A stretch of 64,000 nt of DNA, taken from Candidatus Poribacteria bacterium WGA-3G (GTDB lineage: Bacteria; Poribacteria; WGA-4E; WGA-3G). The notes under the pieces were generated by a model. The model did not search any database and was not told the DNA's origin. It saw only the letters and a list, made by a program, of their open reading frames with translations. The stretch is from assembly GCA_000406005.1 (NCBI GenBank), contig ASZN01000004.1:118524-182523 (forward strand). The letters are read 5' to 3'. The translations under genes were made by a program, and so were the position numbers. Below, piece after piece: positions 9,388-16,657 of the stretch. The first letter of the stretch is position 1, and each line of letters starts with the position of its first letter.

Positions 9388-10008
9388 TTAGGCATTCCGA
9401 ACAATTCTAAAAGTCAAGTTTATTCTCGGACCTATTTTCCGAGTCCGTTTTGGTATTTGGTGTAGCCAATGGTGCTGGGTACTCCCTGCCATTTCGAGAT
9501 AACTACCATCCGGTAGGTCTCTGCTGATTGTTAGGGATTTATCGGTTTTGTGTTTTAGTTGAAATGTTCTGACATCACCAAGACTTACTGAACCAATGAT
9601 CGGGTTTTGGCCTAATTCAGGTTCGTCGTCGCTATGCCAAGAGACGCTGTCGCGTTCGCTTCGATAGTAGTTGAGTAAAACGCTGTTGAATGTTACATCT
9701 GAAACCTCCTCAATTCTGCTCTTGATTTCTAATAATGTTGGAGTCCACGGTTCAGGTTCAACAGTTATGCCTGAATACATATAGGTTTTTCCTTCATCCC
9801 CAAACCACGCAGTTAAGCGGGGCAATGGGATTGTCCGGCCATATAATCTGATTTCCTCTTGTTGCCACTTAACATTTTCTTTTAGTTGGTTGAAAAAAGC
9901 CTCCTTCTCTTCTGGTGAGAAGATGTGTGGATAGAGACGTAAAACTCCATCTTGGATTGGAATTTCTTCTACTTCGTTTGGATTTTCTGGAAAAAGTGAG
10001 GTAGTCAT
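9388..10008 (-). CDS. AlkB-family 2-oxoglutarate/Fe(II) dioxygenase
   Basis: A 206-residue protein of the usual AlkB (ALKBH2/3-like) length. It has the substrate-lid PRLTAWFGD segment, NYYR at 113-116, the iron ligands H125 and D127 (WHSDDE) and H183 (HHWLHQIPK), and the 2-oxoglutarate-binding arginines R195 and R201 (GPRINLTFR). The family removes alkyl groups such as 1-methyladenine and 3-methylcytosine from DNA or RNA by oxidative demethylation. It is followed after 2 bases by a methyltransferase-like gene, an arrangement that recalls eukaryotic ALKBH8 where the two activities are fused. All key residues are present, so activity is expected. Confidence 0.92.
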   Translation of the reverse strand: MTTSLFPENPNEVEEIPIQDGVLRLYPHIFSPEEKEAFFNQLKENVKWQQEEIRLYGRTIPLPRLTAWFGDEGKTYMYSGITVEPEPWTPTLLEIKSRIEEVSDVTFNSVLLNYYRSERDSVSWHSDDEPELGQNPIIGSVSLGDVRTFQLKHKTDKSLTISRDLPDGSYLEMAGSTQHHWLHQIPKRTRKIGPRINLTFRIVRNA

Positions 10009-10040
10009 TATTTTGACTCCAATGCTTACTTAGACAATAC

Positions 10041-10277
10041 TCATGAGGCAGATGACAATACCTTTTCAACAGCAATAGGCAGCTGAATTAAGTGAAAACG
10101 GTCGGTTGTATAGGCGTAATCTTCACCGCTTTCATCTATCACGCGAATATAACCCTGAGCCGCTGCGTCATCATCACGGATGACACGGTATACTTTTCCT
10201 ACTTCAAGAGAAGCGGCGTATCTTTCATTGCTAAGACATAGGCCGAATTGCGGAAATTGGTTTTCCTTTGGGTTCAT
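10041..10277 (-). CDS. Small conserved protein of unknown function
   Basis: A 78-residue cytoplasmic protein with two parts: a FGLCLSNERYAASLEVGKVYRV segment starting at residue 11, and GYIRVIDESGEDYAYTTDRF, predicted as a small beta-rich fold. It starts inside the end of the HigA-like antitoxin gene (47-base overlap, different frame), so the two are translationally coupled. I do not recognise a named function. Its coupling to an antitoxin could mean a role in the same module, but it does not look like RelE or HigB toxin. Confidence 0.7.
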   Translation of the reverse strand: MNPKENQFPQFGLCLSNERYAASLEVGKVYRVIRDDDAAAQGYIRVIDESGEDYAYTTDRFHLIQLPIAVEKVLSSAS

Positions 10278-10662
10278 TTTCTATGTTTGCGTTCGCGCCC
10301 TCTATTGGTGCAATGAAAGAATCTTTCGGAACCGTTTCAATGTCAGCATTCTTGGTATCTATGGATTGAATCGAAATCTGGCACCCGAGTGCATTGAGGA
10401 CGGTTGTGAGCGTACCAATCGGGGGTAAGACTTCACTGACGAGCATTTCTGAAAGAGTCTCTGGGTTTATGTCAATTTGCTTAGCAATCTCAGAAATCCC
10501 GCCCTGAGATTCTACAACGGTTTGAAGTGCCAGTAAAAATACGGCAGCATCCCCGTGATTTTGGTAATCTTTGAGGGCTGCTTGGAGGTACCCACTTGCT
10601 CTACCGCGATCAGCGGCAAGCCGTTTAATTAGGTACTCGCGCCAGGTTCGCAATTTTTTCAC
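10231..10662 (-). CDS. HigA-type putative addiction-module antidote protein
   Basis: A 143-residue protein starting with GTG. It matches the COG3636/TIGR02684 antidote family: WREYLIKRLA near the start, YLQAALKDYQNHGDAAVFLLALQTVVESQGGISEIA-like helices, and an HTH with INPETLSEMLVSEVLPPIGTLTTVLNALG. The family binds DNA and neutralises HigB/RelE-type mRNA interferases. No HigB-like gene lies next to it; the coupled downstream gene is the 78-residue unknown. The C-terminal ~35 residues after the HTH are an extension not typical of the family. Remnants of related antitoxins occur elsewhere in the window (26914-27057). Confidence 0.8.
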   Translation of the reverse strand: MKKLRTWREYLIKRLAADRGRASGYLQAALKDYQNHGDAAVFLLALQTVVESQGGISEIAKQIDINPETLSEMLVSEVLPPIGTLTTVLNALGCQISIQSIDTKNADIETVPKDSFIAPIEGANANIENEPKGKPISAIRPMS

Positions 10663-11038
10663 TGTTGGGTCTCCTTGTAGTTTTGCCAGAACGTGAGCTT
10701 GAAAAAACGGAATTAGTCGTTTTGGACTTGCAAAAAGTTGTTAAAAAGTGCTTTAAACCCTTGTAAATAAAGGGTTTTCTTTGAACGCCTCAGCCCTTTC
10801 TGCCTCTGTTCGGACGTTGTACGTATAAACAGCAGTACCTATAACAAAAGCGATACAGAGACAGAACACAAGGCGCCGCGCGATTGACGCAAATCTCATA
10901 GATATTCCTTTCTTCAAAAATCCAAAGATGGTTCGTTTTTCGGTGTTTATTTATCTCCTATCTGTAGTTTTTAGGTGGGGCCTGTTTAAGTCTAACATAT
11001 TTCAAATCCGCTTGCAAATGAAAATTCGCTAAATCAGA
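10663..11038. other. Intergenic stretch, no convincing gene
   Basis: About 376 bases between the HigA-like gene and the end of the membrane-protein gene. On the minus strand a ribosome site and ATG at 10901 open a short frame encoding MRFASIARRLVFCLS and stop after 20 codons; a one-base shift would extend it to a ~48-residue single-helix membrane peptide ending at 10753. This may be a decayed small gene. No promoter or terminator of good quality was seen. Confidence 0.4.
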
Positions 11039-12982
11039 CTATGGCCAGAAGTTATACATCGGCTGCTGCGTTACCACACTGACGAGGCTCCATATCCCAC
11101 CGACGGTGAAATCGCCTAACATCAACCCAATCGCAAACCTTACCAGCTGCTGCGATGTTTTCGGGCCGCCGATTCTCAAGACACTCCACTTGATAACTGA
11201 ACTCACCAGCATACAACTCCACAAATACCGCATCCCCCAGTCGCTGGAGACGACGAACCCGATCGGATGGAAGGGCCACCAGAAGAAACGCGCCCGCATG
11301 AACATCAGGAGTGTTGAGAAGAGTAAGCCGAAAAGGATGCCACCCGTGGCAAAAAAATTCGGTTCGGTCGGATAATAGAGCCAACGTTGGAGTCCGTTGA
11401 AAACGCGTCCGCCGAAACCGGTTGACCAACTGCTGCTACCGCTCATGTTTATCGCACCGTAGGTATAAAAAATATAGAGGATAACGCCGAATACCATCAC
11501 GGCGGCGAACGCTGAAACGCCTAACAGTGCGAAGAATAAGCGTCTCGTTGAGGTACCAGAACGTTCCGAGAGTTTGAAACCCTCTAACTGGTGCGGCATC
11601 GGGTTACTCGTGTAACTCCGGTTGAACCACCGGTAGAGCGTCAGGGCGACGAGGTTGTTCGTGCCTAACGCGCGTGTGCCGAAACTATCAATAAGGATAT
11701 GGTGATTCGGCATGTTCTCCATTGCGTGGACAGGGAACCCCTGCTCGGCGCGCATTCGTGTGAGGACTAGGACGATGATGAGATAGATTCCGAAGAAGAG
11801 CGGGATCAGCCAGAACGACATGCCGATGCGTCTGGAGAAGATAAAGAGTAGCACGAGTCCACCGAGGATCCCCCATAGCGCGAATCTATACGGAATCGGT
11901 TCGTCAGCATCTTCACCGGTGCGGTGGCGTGCGATGCGGAACACGCCTCGGAGATGGCGAAGGTTTAGCACGAGTACGGAGATGAAAATACCGATGGCAG
12001 CACCGAAGCACTGTCGGTCGATGTATGGGAATCCGGGTAGGCTCGACAGTCCGGCGGCACTCGCGAAGACTAATTGTGCTTTATAAAAAAAGAAGAAAAA
12101 CCAACTGGAGAACGACAGATCGAGCGGCATTAGCAGTCCGAGTCCGATAACAAATGGGTAGTAAGACATACTGATGCCACCGATGGCGTTCCACGGTTTT
12201 TCCGTGAACAGATGTCCGAAGCCTTGCCAGCCTCCGATCCGCTTGATGGGTAAGGTTGGGAGCGTCGGATACAGAAAACTGAAACCGTTGAGAATCGCAA
12301 TAGATGCAGCGATCCCGAAACCGAGCCATGTGATACGGTGCGAAAACAGCGATTTCGTGTTATGCGTGACGTGGAATGCGATCTGCGTTATCGGGTAGGC
12401 GAGACGTTCGCGTTCGACCCACTGTTTCCGCAGGATAACATTGATACACAGCATCACGAGAACGATGACCGTCATGAAACCTGCCCAAGACAAGGTCGGT
12501 ACGATCCATGCACCGAGGATGTCCAACGTAGAGAGATTGGTTTCACCGGTATAGTAGCCTGTCAGAACCTTCGGATCGTCTACAAGGAGCCATCTGGGGA
12601 GGTAATCCCAAAAGAGCTGCTTCCATTCGTTTTCCGGGGTAGCGAACCAGAAAGCGTGTCCAGTTGTCGTGACAAGGATCGTCATCAGTGTAATCGACGG
12701 GAAAGCGCACGCTGTGCTGAGGAGGATGTATATCGTTAGGAGTTCTGCATCTGTGAAGAGCCTGCTCCCAGTTGCGCTATGAACGACGAGATTAAGGAAC
12801 GTGAAAGCAAATACAACGAAGACGACGTTGTAAAACGGGACGGCGTAGGTGTTCAGCGCATAACCGACAAGTCCGACTTCGCCTGCGATGATCCAGTAGA
12901 AATTAAACGGAATCAGCACGAGCGTGATGGCGATAGATTTCCATGTGACACCGTGTGATTTTGGGGGTTCATGGTTTCTCAT
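11039..12982 (-). CDS. Polytopic membrane protein, DUF6785/DUF6784-like
   Basis: A 647-residue protein with about 14 predicted transmembrane helices, for example WKSIAITLVLIPFNFYWIIA near the start. A hydrophilic loop around residues 120-160 contains a PENEWKQLFWDYLPRWL segment. The layout matches a two-domain family (DUF6785 then DUF6784) that I associate with Poribacteria and Planctomycetes and that distantly resembles oligopeptide transporters; the substrate is unknown. The gene starts 14 bases inside the end of the second nucleotidyltransferase-HEPN gene, so the pair is coupled. The Arg-rich cytoplasmic loop containing LTRMRAEQGFPVHAMENMPN is conserved-looking in the middle of the protein. 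Confidence 0.75.
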   Translation of the reverse strand: MRNHEPPKSHGVTWKSIAITLVLIPFNFYWIIAGEVGLVGYALNTYAVPFYNVVFVVFAFTFLNLVVHSATGSRLFTDAELLTIYILLSTACAFPSITLMTILVTTTGHAFWFATPENEWKQLFWDYLPRWLLVDDPKVLTGYYTGETNLSTLDILGAWIVPTLSWAGFMTVIVLVMLCINVILRKQWVERERLAYPITQIAFHVTHNTKSLFSHRITWLGFGIAASIAILNGFSFLYPTLPTLPIKRIGGWQGFGHLFTEKPWNAIGGISMSYYPFVIGLGLLMPLDLSFSSWFFFFFYKAQLVFASAAGLSSLPGFPYIDRQCFGAAIGIFISVLVLNLRHLRGVFRIARHRTGEDADEPIPYRFALWGILGGLVLLFIFSRRIGMSFWLIPLFFGIYLIIVLVLTRMRAEQGFPVHAMENMPNHHILIDSFGTRALGTNNLVALTLYRWFNRSYTSNPMPHQLEGFKLSERSGTSTRRLFFALLGVSAFAAVMVFGVILYIFYTYGAINMSGSSSWSTGFGGRVFNGLQRWLYYPTEPNFFATGGILFGLLFSTLLMFMRARFFWWPFHPIGFVVSSDWGMRYLWSCMLVSSVIKWSVLRIGGPKTSQQLVRFAIGLMLGDFTVGGIWSLVSVVTQQPMYNFWP

Positions 12983-13913
12983 CTGGCTCGTGGGCTTCAG
13001 TTAAATAATCAATGAACGTGTCTAATTCTTCAGAGACCTCTGTGAATAGTTCCGTGATCAATTTCGCATGTTCTTCGGCTTTTTCATAAATCACTTCCTC
13101 GCCATAGATGTTGTTAACCTTATGACGGAATCTGAGAAGTTGTCCTAATTTCCGTTGGATGTCTTTGTTAATGATAGGCGGACGTTCCGGACGACGTTCC
13201 GCCATCTGTGTGAGCAAATCGGTATGCCACCGTTCACCTTTAGGCAACTGTTTATCAATTTCATTAGCGATCCGCTCAAAAATTCTCTCTATGCCGCTGT
13301 AGACCTCAACGAGTTTTTTGGCAGTTAACTCTTCAAAAAATTTTCTGTGGTGAGGCGTGGCCACTTCAATTTCTTGCAAAAGTTCCAGGATGCCTCCAAT
13401 AGTCCGGTCTATTTTTGTGCGTTCATCAGAGATACGTTGAATGAGTTTGTTCCGATTCACTATGTAAGTTTCTCCATTTTCTGGGTCCGATGCGTTTACC
13501 AGTGTAAGAACGTCCGTTCCTACTTTATCGATAGGAATAGCTTCGCTTAGAACCCGCTCACGGAATAAACGGTCAACGGATTTAAAATTGATAATATCTA
13601 TCTTAAACTCAGGATTCAAGCCTTTTGTTTCCCAGAGTGCGTCAAGGCATTTATTGTATGAGACCCCCCAAACAACGACATCGATGTCTGAGTTTTCGGT
13701 GAACCGTTTCGGGTCAGTGAGGGATCCGAAAACAGCAACCTTCGTCGCGCCAAAGTCCCGATAAAGTACGGTGGCAAGACGACGCGCCGTCTCCCACGCG
13801 CGTTGGAGCAGCTCTTTGTCAACCCGACGGTTTTCCCATTGGCGTTTGAGGTTTTCTCTACATTTCGCGAGCTCTGATGGAGACATTTCGCTTGTCGTGG
13901 TTGCGCGACGCAT
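12969..13913 (-). CDS. Single-chain nucleotidyltransferase-HEPN (MntA/HepT-like) fusion protein, second copy
   Basis: A 314-residue paralogue of the 7335-8231 product with the same domain order. The nucleotidyltransferase part has VAVFGSL and NSDIDVVVWG (G63, S64, D76, D78). The HEPN part has VEVYSGIERIFERIA, a LPKGERWHTDLL turn and RFRHKVNNIYG, giving R263, H264 and Y270. In HepT the RH motif is the RNase site, and a nearby tyrosine is the target of AMP addition by MntA; both seem intact here. Fusion could allow self-AMPylation in cis. The gene overlaps the downstream membrane-protein gene by 14 bases. An insertion around residues 135-150 distinguishes it from the first copy. Confidence 0.78.
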   Translation of the reverse strand: MRRATTTSEMSPSELAKCRENLKRQWENRRVDKELLQRAWETARRLATVLYRDFGATKVAVFGSLTDPKRFTENSDIDVVVWGVSYNKCLDALWETKGLNPEFKIDIINFKSVDRLFRERVLSEAIPIDKVGTDVLTLVNASDPENGETYIVNRNKLIQRISDERTKIDRTIGGILELLQEIEVATPHHRKFFEELTAKKLVEVYSGIERIFERIANEIDKQLPKGERWHTDLLTQMAERRPERPPIINKDIQRKLGQLLRFRHKVNNIYGEEVIYEKAEEHAKLITELFTEVSEELDTFIDYLTEAHEPDEKP

Positions 13914-13945
13914 GTTTAAACCCTCGTATTATCTGACTTGGTTTC

Positions 13946-13965
13946 GGCGCGGTTGACACCGCGCC
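13946..13965. repeat. Intergenic hairpin repeat (GGCGCGG type)
   Basis: A 7-base perfect stem, GGCGCGG/CCGCGCC, with a 6-base loop. It is one copy of a dispersed hairpin family (also at 19688, 21872, 25687, 28930, 43601, 50314, 55250, 55748 and 57587), recognised by a GC-rich palindrome around a central TTTGTAA-like loop, always outside genes. Confidence 0.6.
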
Positions 13966-13988
13966 TATATTTACCGAGAATTGGATAT

Positions 13989-14972
13989 TTATGGCTGGAT
14001 GGATCCGGCATAAACGTCGTTCAAAGCGTCTTCGGGCAGCGGTTCTGGACTGTTCTTGGCAAATTCGAGTTCCGCTTCGAGTTCGTTGGCGAGTTCCGTT
14101 TCGAGTTCCGTGAGTTCATCTTCACTCACACCCTCATCTTCGATGAGGACTGCGGCGAGTCGTCGAATCGGATCGCGTAGTCGTTCCTGTTCTTGAACCT
14201 CTTCACGGTCGCGGTAGGACGTTCCCGGATCGCCGATGTGGTGTCCTCGGAATCTGTAGGTATCGCAGTTAAGGAGCGTCGGTCCGCCACCTTCTCGTGC
14301 GCGCACGACGGCATCCTCCGCCGCAGCGAAAACCTTCAGTACATCGTTTCCATCGACAGTAACACCCGGTATATCGTAGGAGGGTGCGCGGACAGCGATA
14401 TCCTCTACACGTTGGTGTTCATGTTGTGGTGTCCCCATACCGAATCGGTTGTTTTCGCAAACAAAAACGACTGGGAGTTCCCAAACAGCAGCGAGGTTAA
14501 GCGTCTCGTGGAATACACCTTGGTTCGTCGCACCGTCGCCGAAGAAAGACACGGCGACCTGCTGCGTACCGCGGAGTTTCGCAGAGAGTGCGGCACCCGC
14601 CGCAAGTGGGATCCCCGCACCGACGACACCGTTAGCACCTAAGATGCCTGTCTCTTTGTCGGCGATATGCATGGAACCACCTTTGCCTTTACAATAACCG
14701 GTTGTACGTGCGAACAGTTCTGCCATCATCCGGTCGCGTTTGCCACCTTTCGCAATCAGATGACCGTGACCGCGGTGTGTACTCGTGATGTAGTCATCAT
14801 CTTGCAGGTGGACGCAGACCCCGACGGCTGTGGCTTCTTCGCCGATATAGAGGTGAAGAAAACCCGGGAGCTGACCGCTTTGGTAAAGCGTGCCAGCGGC
14901 TTCTTCAAATTGACGGATCTCTACCATTTTTCGATACATGTAGAGCATCTGATCTTTACTCGGTTTTGACAT
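13989..14972 (-). CDS. Thiamine-diphosphate-dependent dehydrogenase E1 component alpha subunit (PdhA/AcoA-like)
   Basis: A 327-residue protein. It shows the E1-alpha hallmarks: the N-terminal YRKMVEIRQFEE helix, HRGHGHLIAKG, the GKGGSMH loop and the thiamine-diphosphate motif GDGATNQGVFHE...CENN. A phosphorylation-loop-like region YRFRGHHIGDPGTSYR follows. The enzyme decarboxylates pyruvate, acetoin or a branched 2-oxoacid and passes the acyl group to a lipoyl E2. No E1-beta, E2 or E3 gene lies beside it, so the partner must be elsewhere or the protein acts differently. The C-terminal ~50 residues are strongly acidic (repeated EL/ET), an extension beyond the usual family end. Confidence 0.88.
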   Translation of the reverse strand: MSKPSKDQMLYMYRKMVEIRQFEEAAGTLYQSGQLPGFLHLYIGEEATAVGVCVHLQDDDYITSTHRGHGHLIAKGGKRDRMMAELFARTTGYCKGKGGSMHIADKETGILGANGVVGAGIPLAAGAALSAKLRGTQQVAVSFFGDGATNQGVFHETLNLAAVWELPVVFVCENNRFGMGTPQHEHQRVEDIAVRAPSYDIPGVTVDGNDVLKVFAAAEDAVVRAREGGGPTLLNCDTYRFRGHHIGDPGTSYRDREEVQEQERLRDPIRRLAAVLIEDEGVSEDELTELETELANELEAELEFAKNSPEPLPEDALNDVYAGSIQP

Positions 14973-15034
14973 AATTACCTTTCCTGTTTTTTCTAACGAT
15001 GCGTGTTAAAGGCGTTCGCGAGTTCTATGGACAT

Positions 15035-15751
15035 TTAGTTCAAGGATTGCGTAATCTCAAAAGGCGCGATACATTCCGGCGAGTCGTTCGTCGGACGATT
15101 GACATACGTTGACACGGGGTACGCCTCCATCTCTTCATCGGCGTATGGGAGAAGCAGCGGTTGAAGGGCATCCGCCGATTTCGGTTCTGGTGCAAGCCAT
15201 TCTGAGTATACATCTTGCGGCAGAATCACAGGCATCCGATGGTGGATTTTCGCCAATAAAGCGTTCGGTGGACATGTGATGATGGTACAGGAACGGAGCG
15301 GTTCGTCTGCACCTTCCGGCTGCCATGTTTCCCATAACCCGGCGAGTGCGAACGGCTTTCGCGATTCGAGGCGGATATAGATCGGTTGTTTGCGTCTATC
15401 CCCCGGTATCTGTCTCCATTCATAGTAGCCGTCTGCCAAGATGAGGCATCGTTTGCGTCTGTAAGCACTTCGGAAAGAAGGCTTCTCCGCGAGCGTCTCC
15501 GAACGCGCATTGATCATCCGGTTCCCGATTTTTGGGTCCTTTGCCCAAGACGGAATAAGTCCCCAGTGAAAGAACTCCACCTGTCTGTTTTCGGAGGGTG
15601 CCTCTGTATCGGACGGTGTATTGGTGATGACAGCGACATCTTGTGTCGGTGCGATGTTATAGCGCGGAGAGAGGTTCACCGGTATTGTGAATTCAAAAAA
15701 CATCTGGTTCATCGCGTCCGAATCGCTTGCGAGCGTAAATCGTCCACACAT
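15035..15751 (-). CDS. SRAP-domain protein (HMCES/YedK-like), DNA abasic-site crosslinker
   Basis: A 238-residue protein. The ATG at 15751 is chosen because GAGGAG lies upstream and because the family needs Cys2 exposed after removal of Met1; a longer frame to 15829 would bury it. Key residues are present: C2 (MCGRFTL), N81 (MINARSET), E111 (DGYYEW) and the histidine of HHRMPVIL. SRAP proteins form a thiazolidine link to abasic sites in single-stranded DNA and so protect the genome at forks. It lies 32 bases after the SDR gene and shares its strand, probably one transcript, without an obvious functional link. Confidence 0.93.
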   Translation of the reverse strand: MCGRFTLASDSDAMNQMFFEFTIPVNLSPRYNIAPTQDVAVITNTPSDTEAPSENRQVEFFHWGLIPSWAKDPKIGNRMINARSETLAEKPSFRSAYRRKRCLILADGYYEWRQIPGDRRKQPIYIRLESRKPFALAGLWETWQPEGADEPLRSCTIITCPPNALLAKIHHRMPVILPQDVYSEWLAPEPKSADALQPLLLPYADEEMEAYPVSTYVNRPTNDSPECIAPFEITQSLN

Positions 15752-15783
15752 TTTAATTCTCCTCAAAAAAATGCGGATTTGTC

Positions 15784-16623
15784 CTACGAATCCTCTTTCG
15801 GTTGTGGCACGAGAATGTCGTCTCTCCATCGGAGCCGGAAGGAGGGTCGTACCAGTGCTTCTGGTGATTGGAGCGTCAAGCCGCCATCTGCGGTTAACAC
15901 GATACCGGTAACGAAATCCGCTTCATCGGAAGCCAAGAAGAGCGCTGCATTGGCAATGTCTTCAGGTTTCCCGTAGCGTCCGATCGGATAGCAGTCGCGT
16001 GAGGCTTGTTCTTCGAGTGCATCTTCAGCGAGCGAAATTTCGCCGCGTTCGCCGACGATCTGACCCGGTGCGATAGCATTCGCACGGATCCCCTCTCGAC
16101 CGTAATCGAGAGCGATGCTCCGTGTCAAAGCGTTCAAACCACCTTTTCCGGCACCGTAAAGTCCGAATCCCGGGTTTGTAATCGTGGCGTTGACGGTAGA
16201 TATGAAGACGACGGCACCACCGCCGACGCGGATCATTTCGGGGATGCAATACTTGGCACCGAGCCACGGTCCGCCGAGCGTTACGCCGAGGCTTTCGTTC
16301 CATTCTTCCATCGTGAATTCGATGGCTTTTTTCGTGTAAGAGTGCGCCGCGTTGTGTACGAGTGTTGTTATTTTTCCGTAGTTTGATAAAGCGGTATCGA
16401 CGAGTGCCTGCCAAGTTGATTCATCGGCGACATCACCCATGACTGCGACTGCCTCTCCACCGGTGTCTTGAATCCGTTGAACGGTCTCAGCGAGTTTTTC
16501 TTCTCGACGGCGCGTGTTCACAACGACTTTGGCACCTTCACAAGCAAACTTATAGGCGGTCGCCGCACCGATACCACCCCAAGCAGCACCGGCAACTATC
16601 GCAACTTTCCCTTCCAGTCTCAT
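15784..16623 (-). CDS. Short-chain dehydrogenase/reductase
   Basis: A 279-residue classical SDR. The ATG at 16623 is preferred over one at 16644 because AAGGAAGGA is spaced correctly for it. It has the cofactor motif GAAWGGIGAA (a variant of TGxxxGIG), the NNAG-equivalent HNAAHSY, a serine in FISTVN and the active-site YGAGKGG (YxxxK). NAD(P)-dependent oxidation or reduction of an alcohol or ketone is expected; substrate unknown. A C-terminal tail after the usual TADGGLTLQ end adds ~30 residues. It sits between a TPR gene and the SRAP gene on the same strand. Confidence 0.9.
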   Translation of the reverse strand: MRLEGKVAIVAGAAWGGIGAATAYKFACEGAKVVVNTRRREEKLAETVQRIQDTGGEAVAVMGDVADESTWQALVDTALSNYGKITTLVHNAAHSYTKKAIEFTMEEWNESLGVTLGGPWLGAKYCIPEMIRVGGGAVVFISTVNATITNPGFGLYGAGKGGLNALTRSIALDYGREGIRANAIAPGQIVGERGEISLAEDALEEQASRDCYPIGRYGKPEDIANAALFLASDEADFVTGIVLTADGGLTLQSPEALVRPSFRLRWRDDILVPQPKEDS

Positions 16624-16657
16624 TATGAATCCTTCCTTTGACATTTTTAGTGCTTGA

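Noticed and set aside
10753..10901. Possible 48-residue single-helix membrane protein on the minus strand
   Set aside because: After the ATG at 10901 with a good ribosome site the frame stops after 20 codons; only a frameshift would restore the longer peptide, so it is described only in the gap entry.
15752..15829. N-terminal extension of the SRAP protein
   Set aside because: Would bury the catalytic Cys2 and lacks a ribosome site; the start at 15751 is much better supported.
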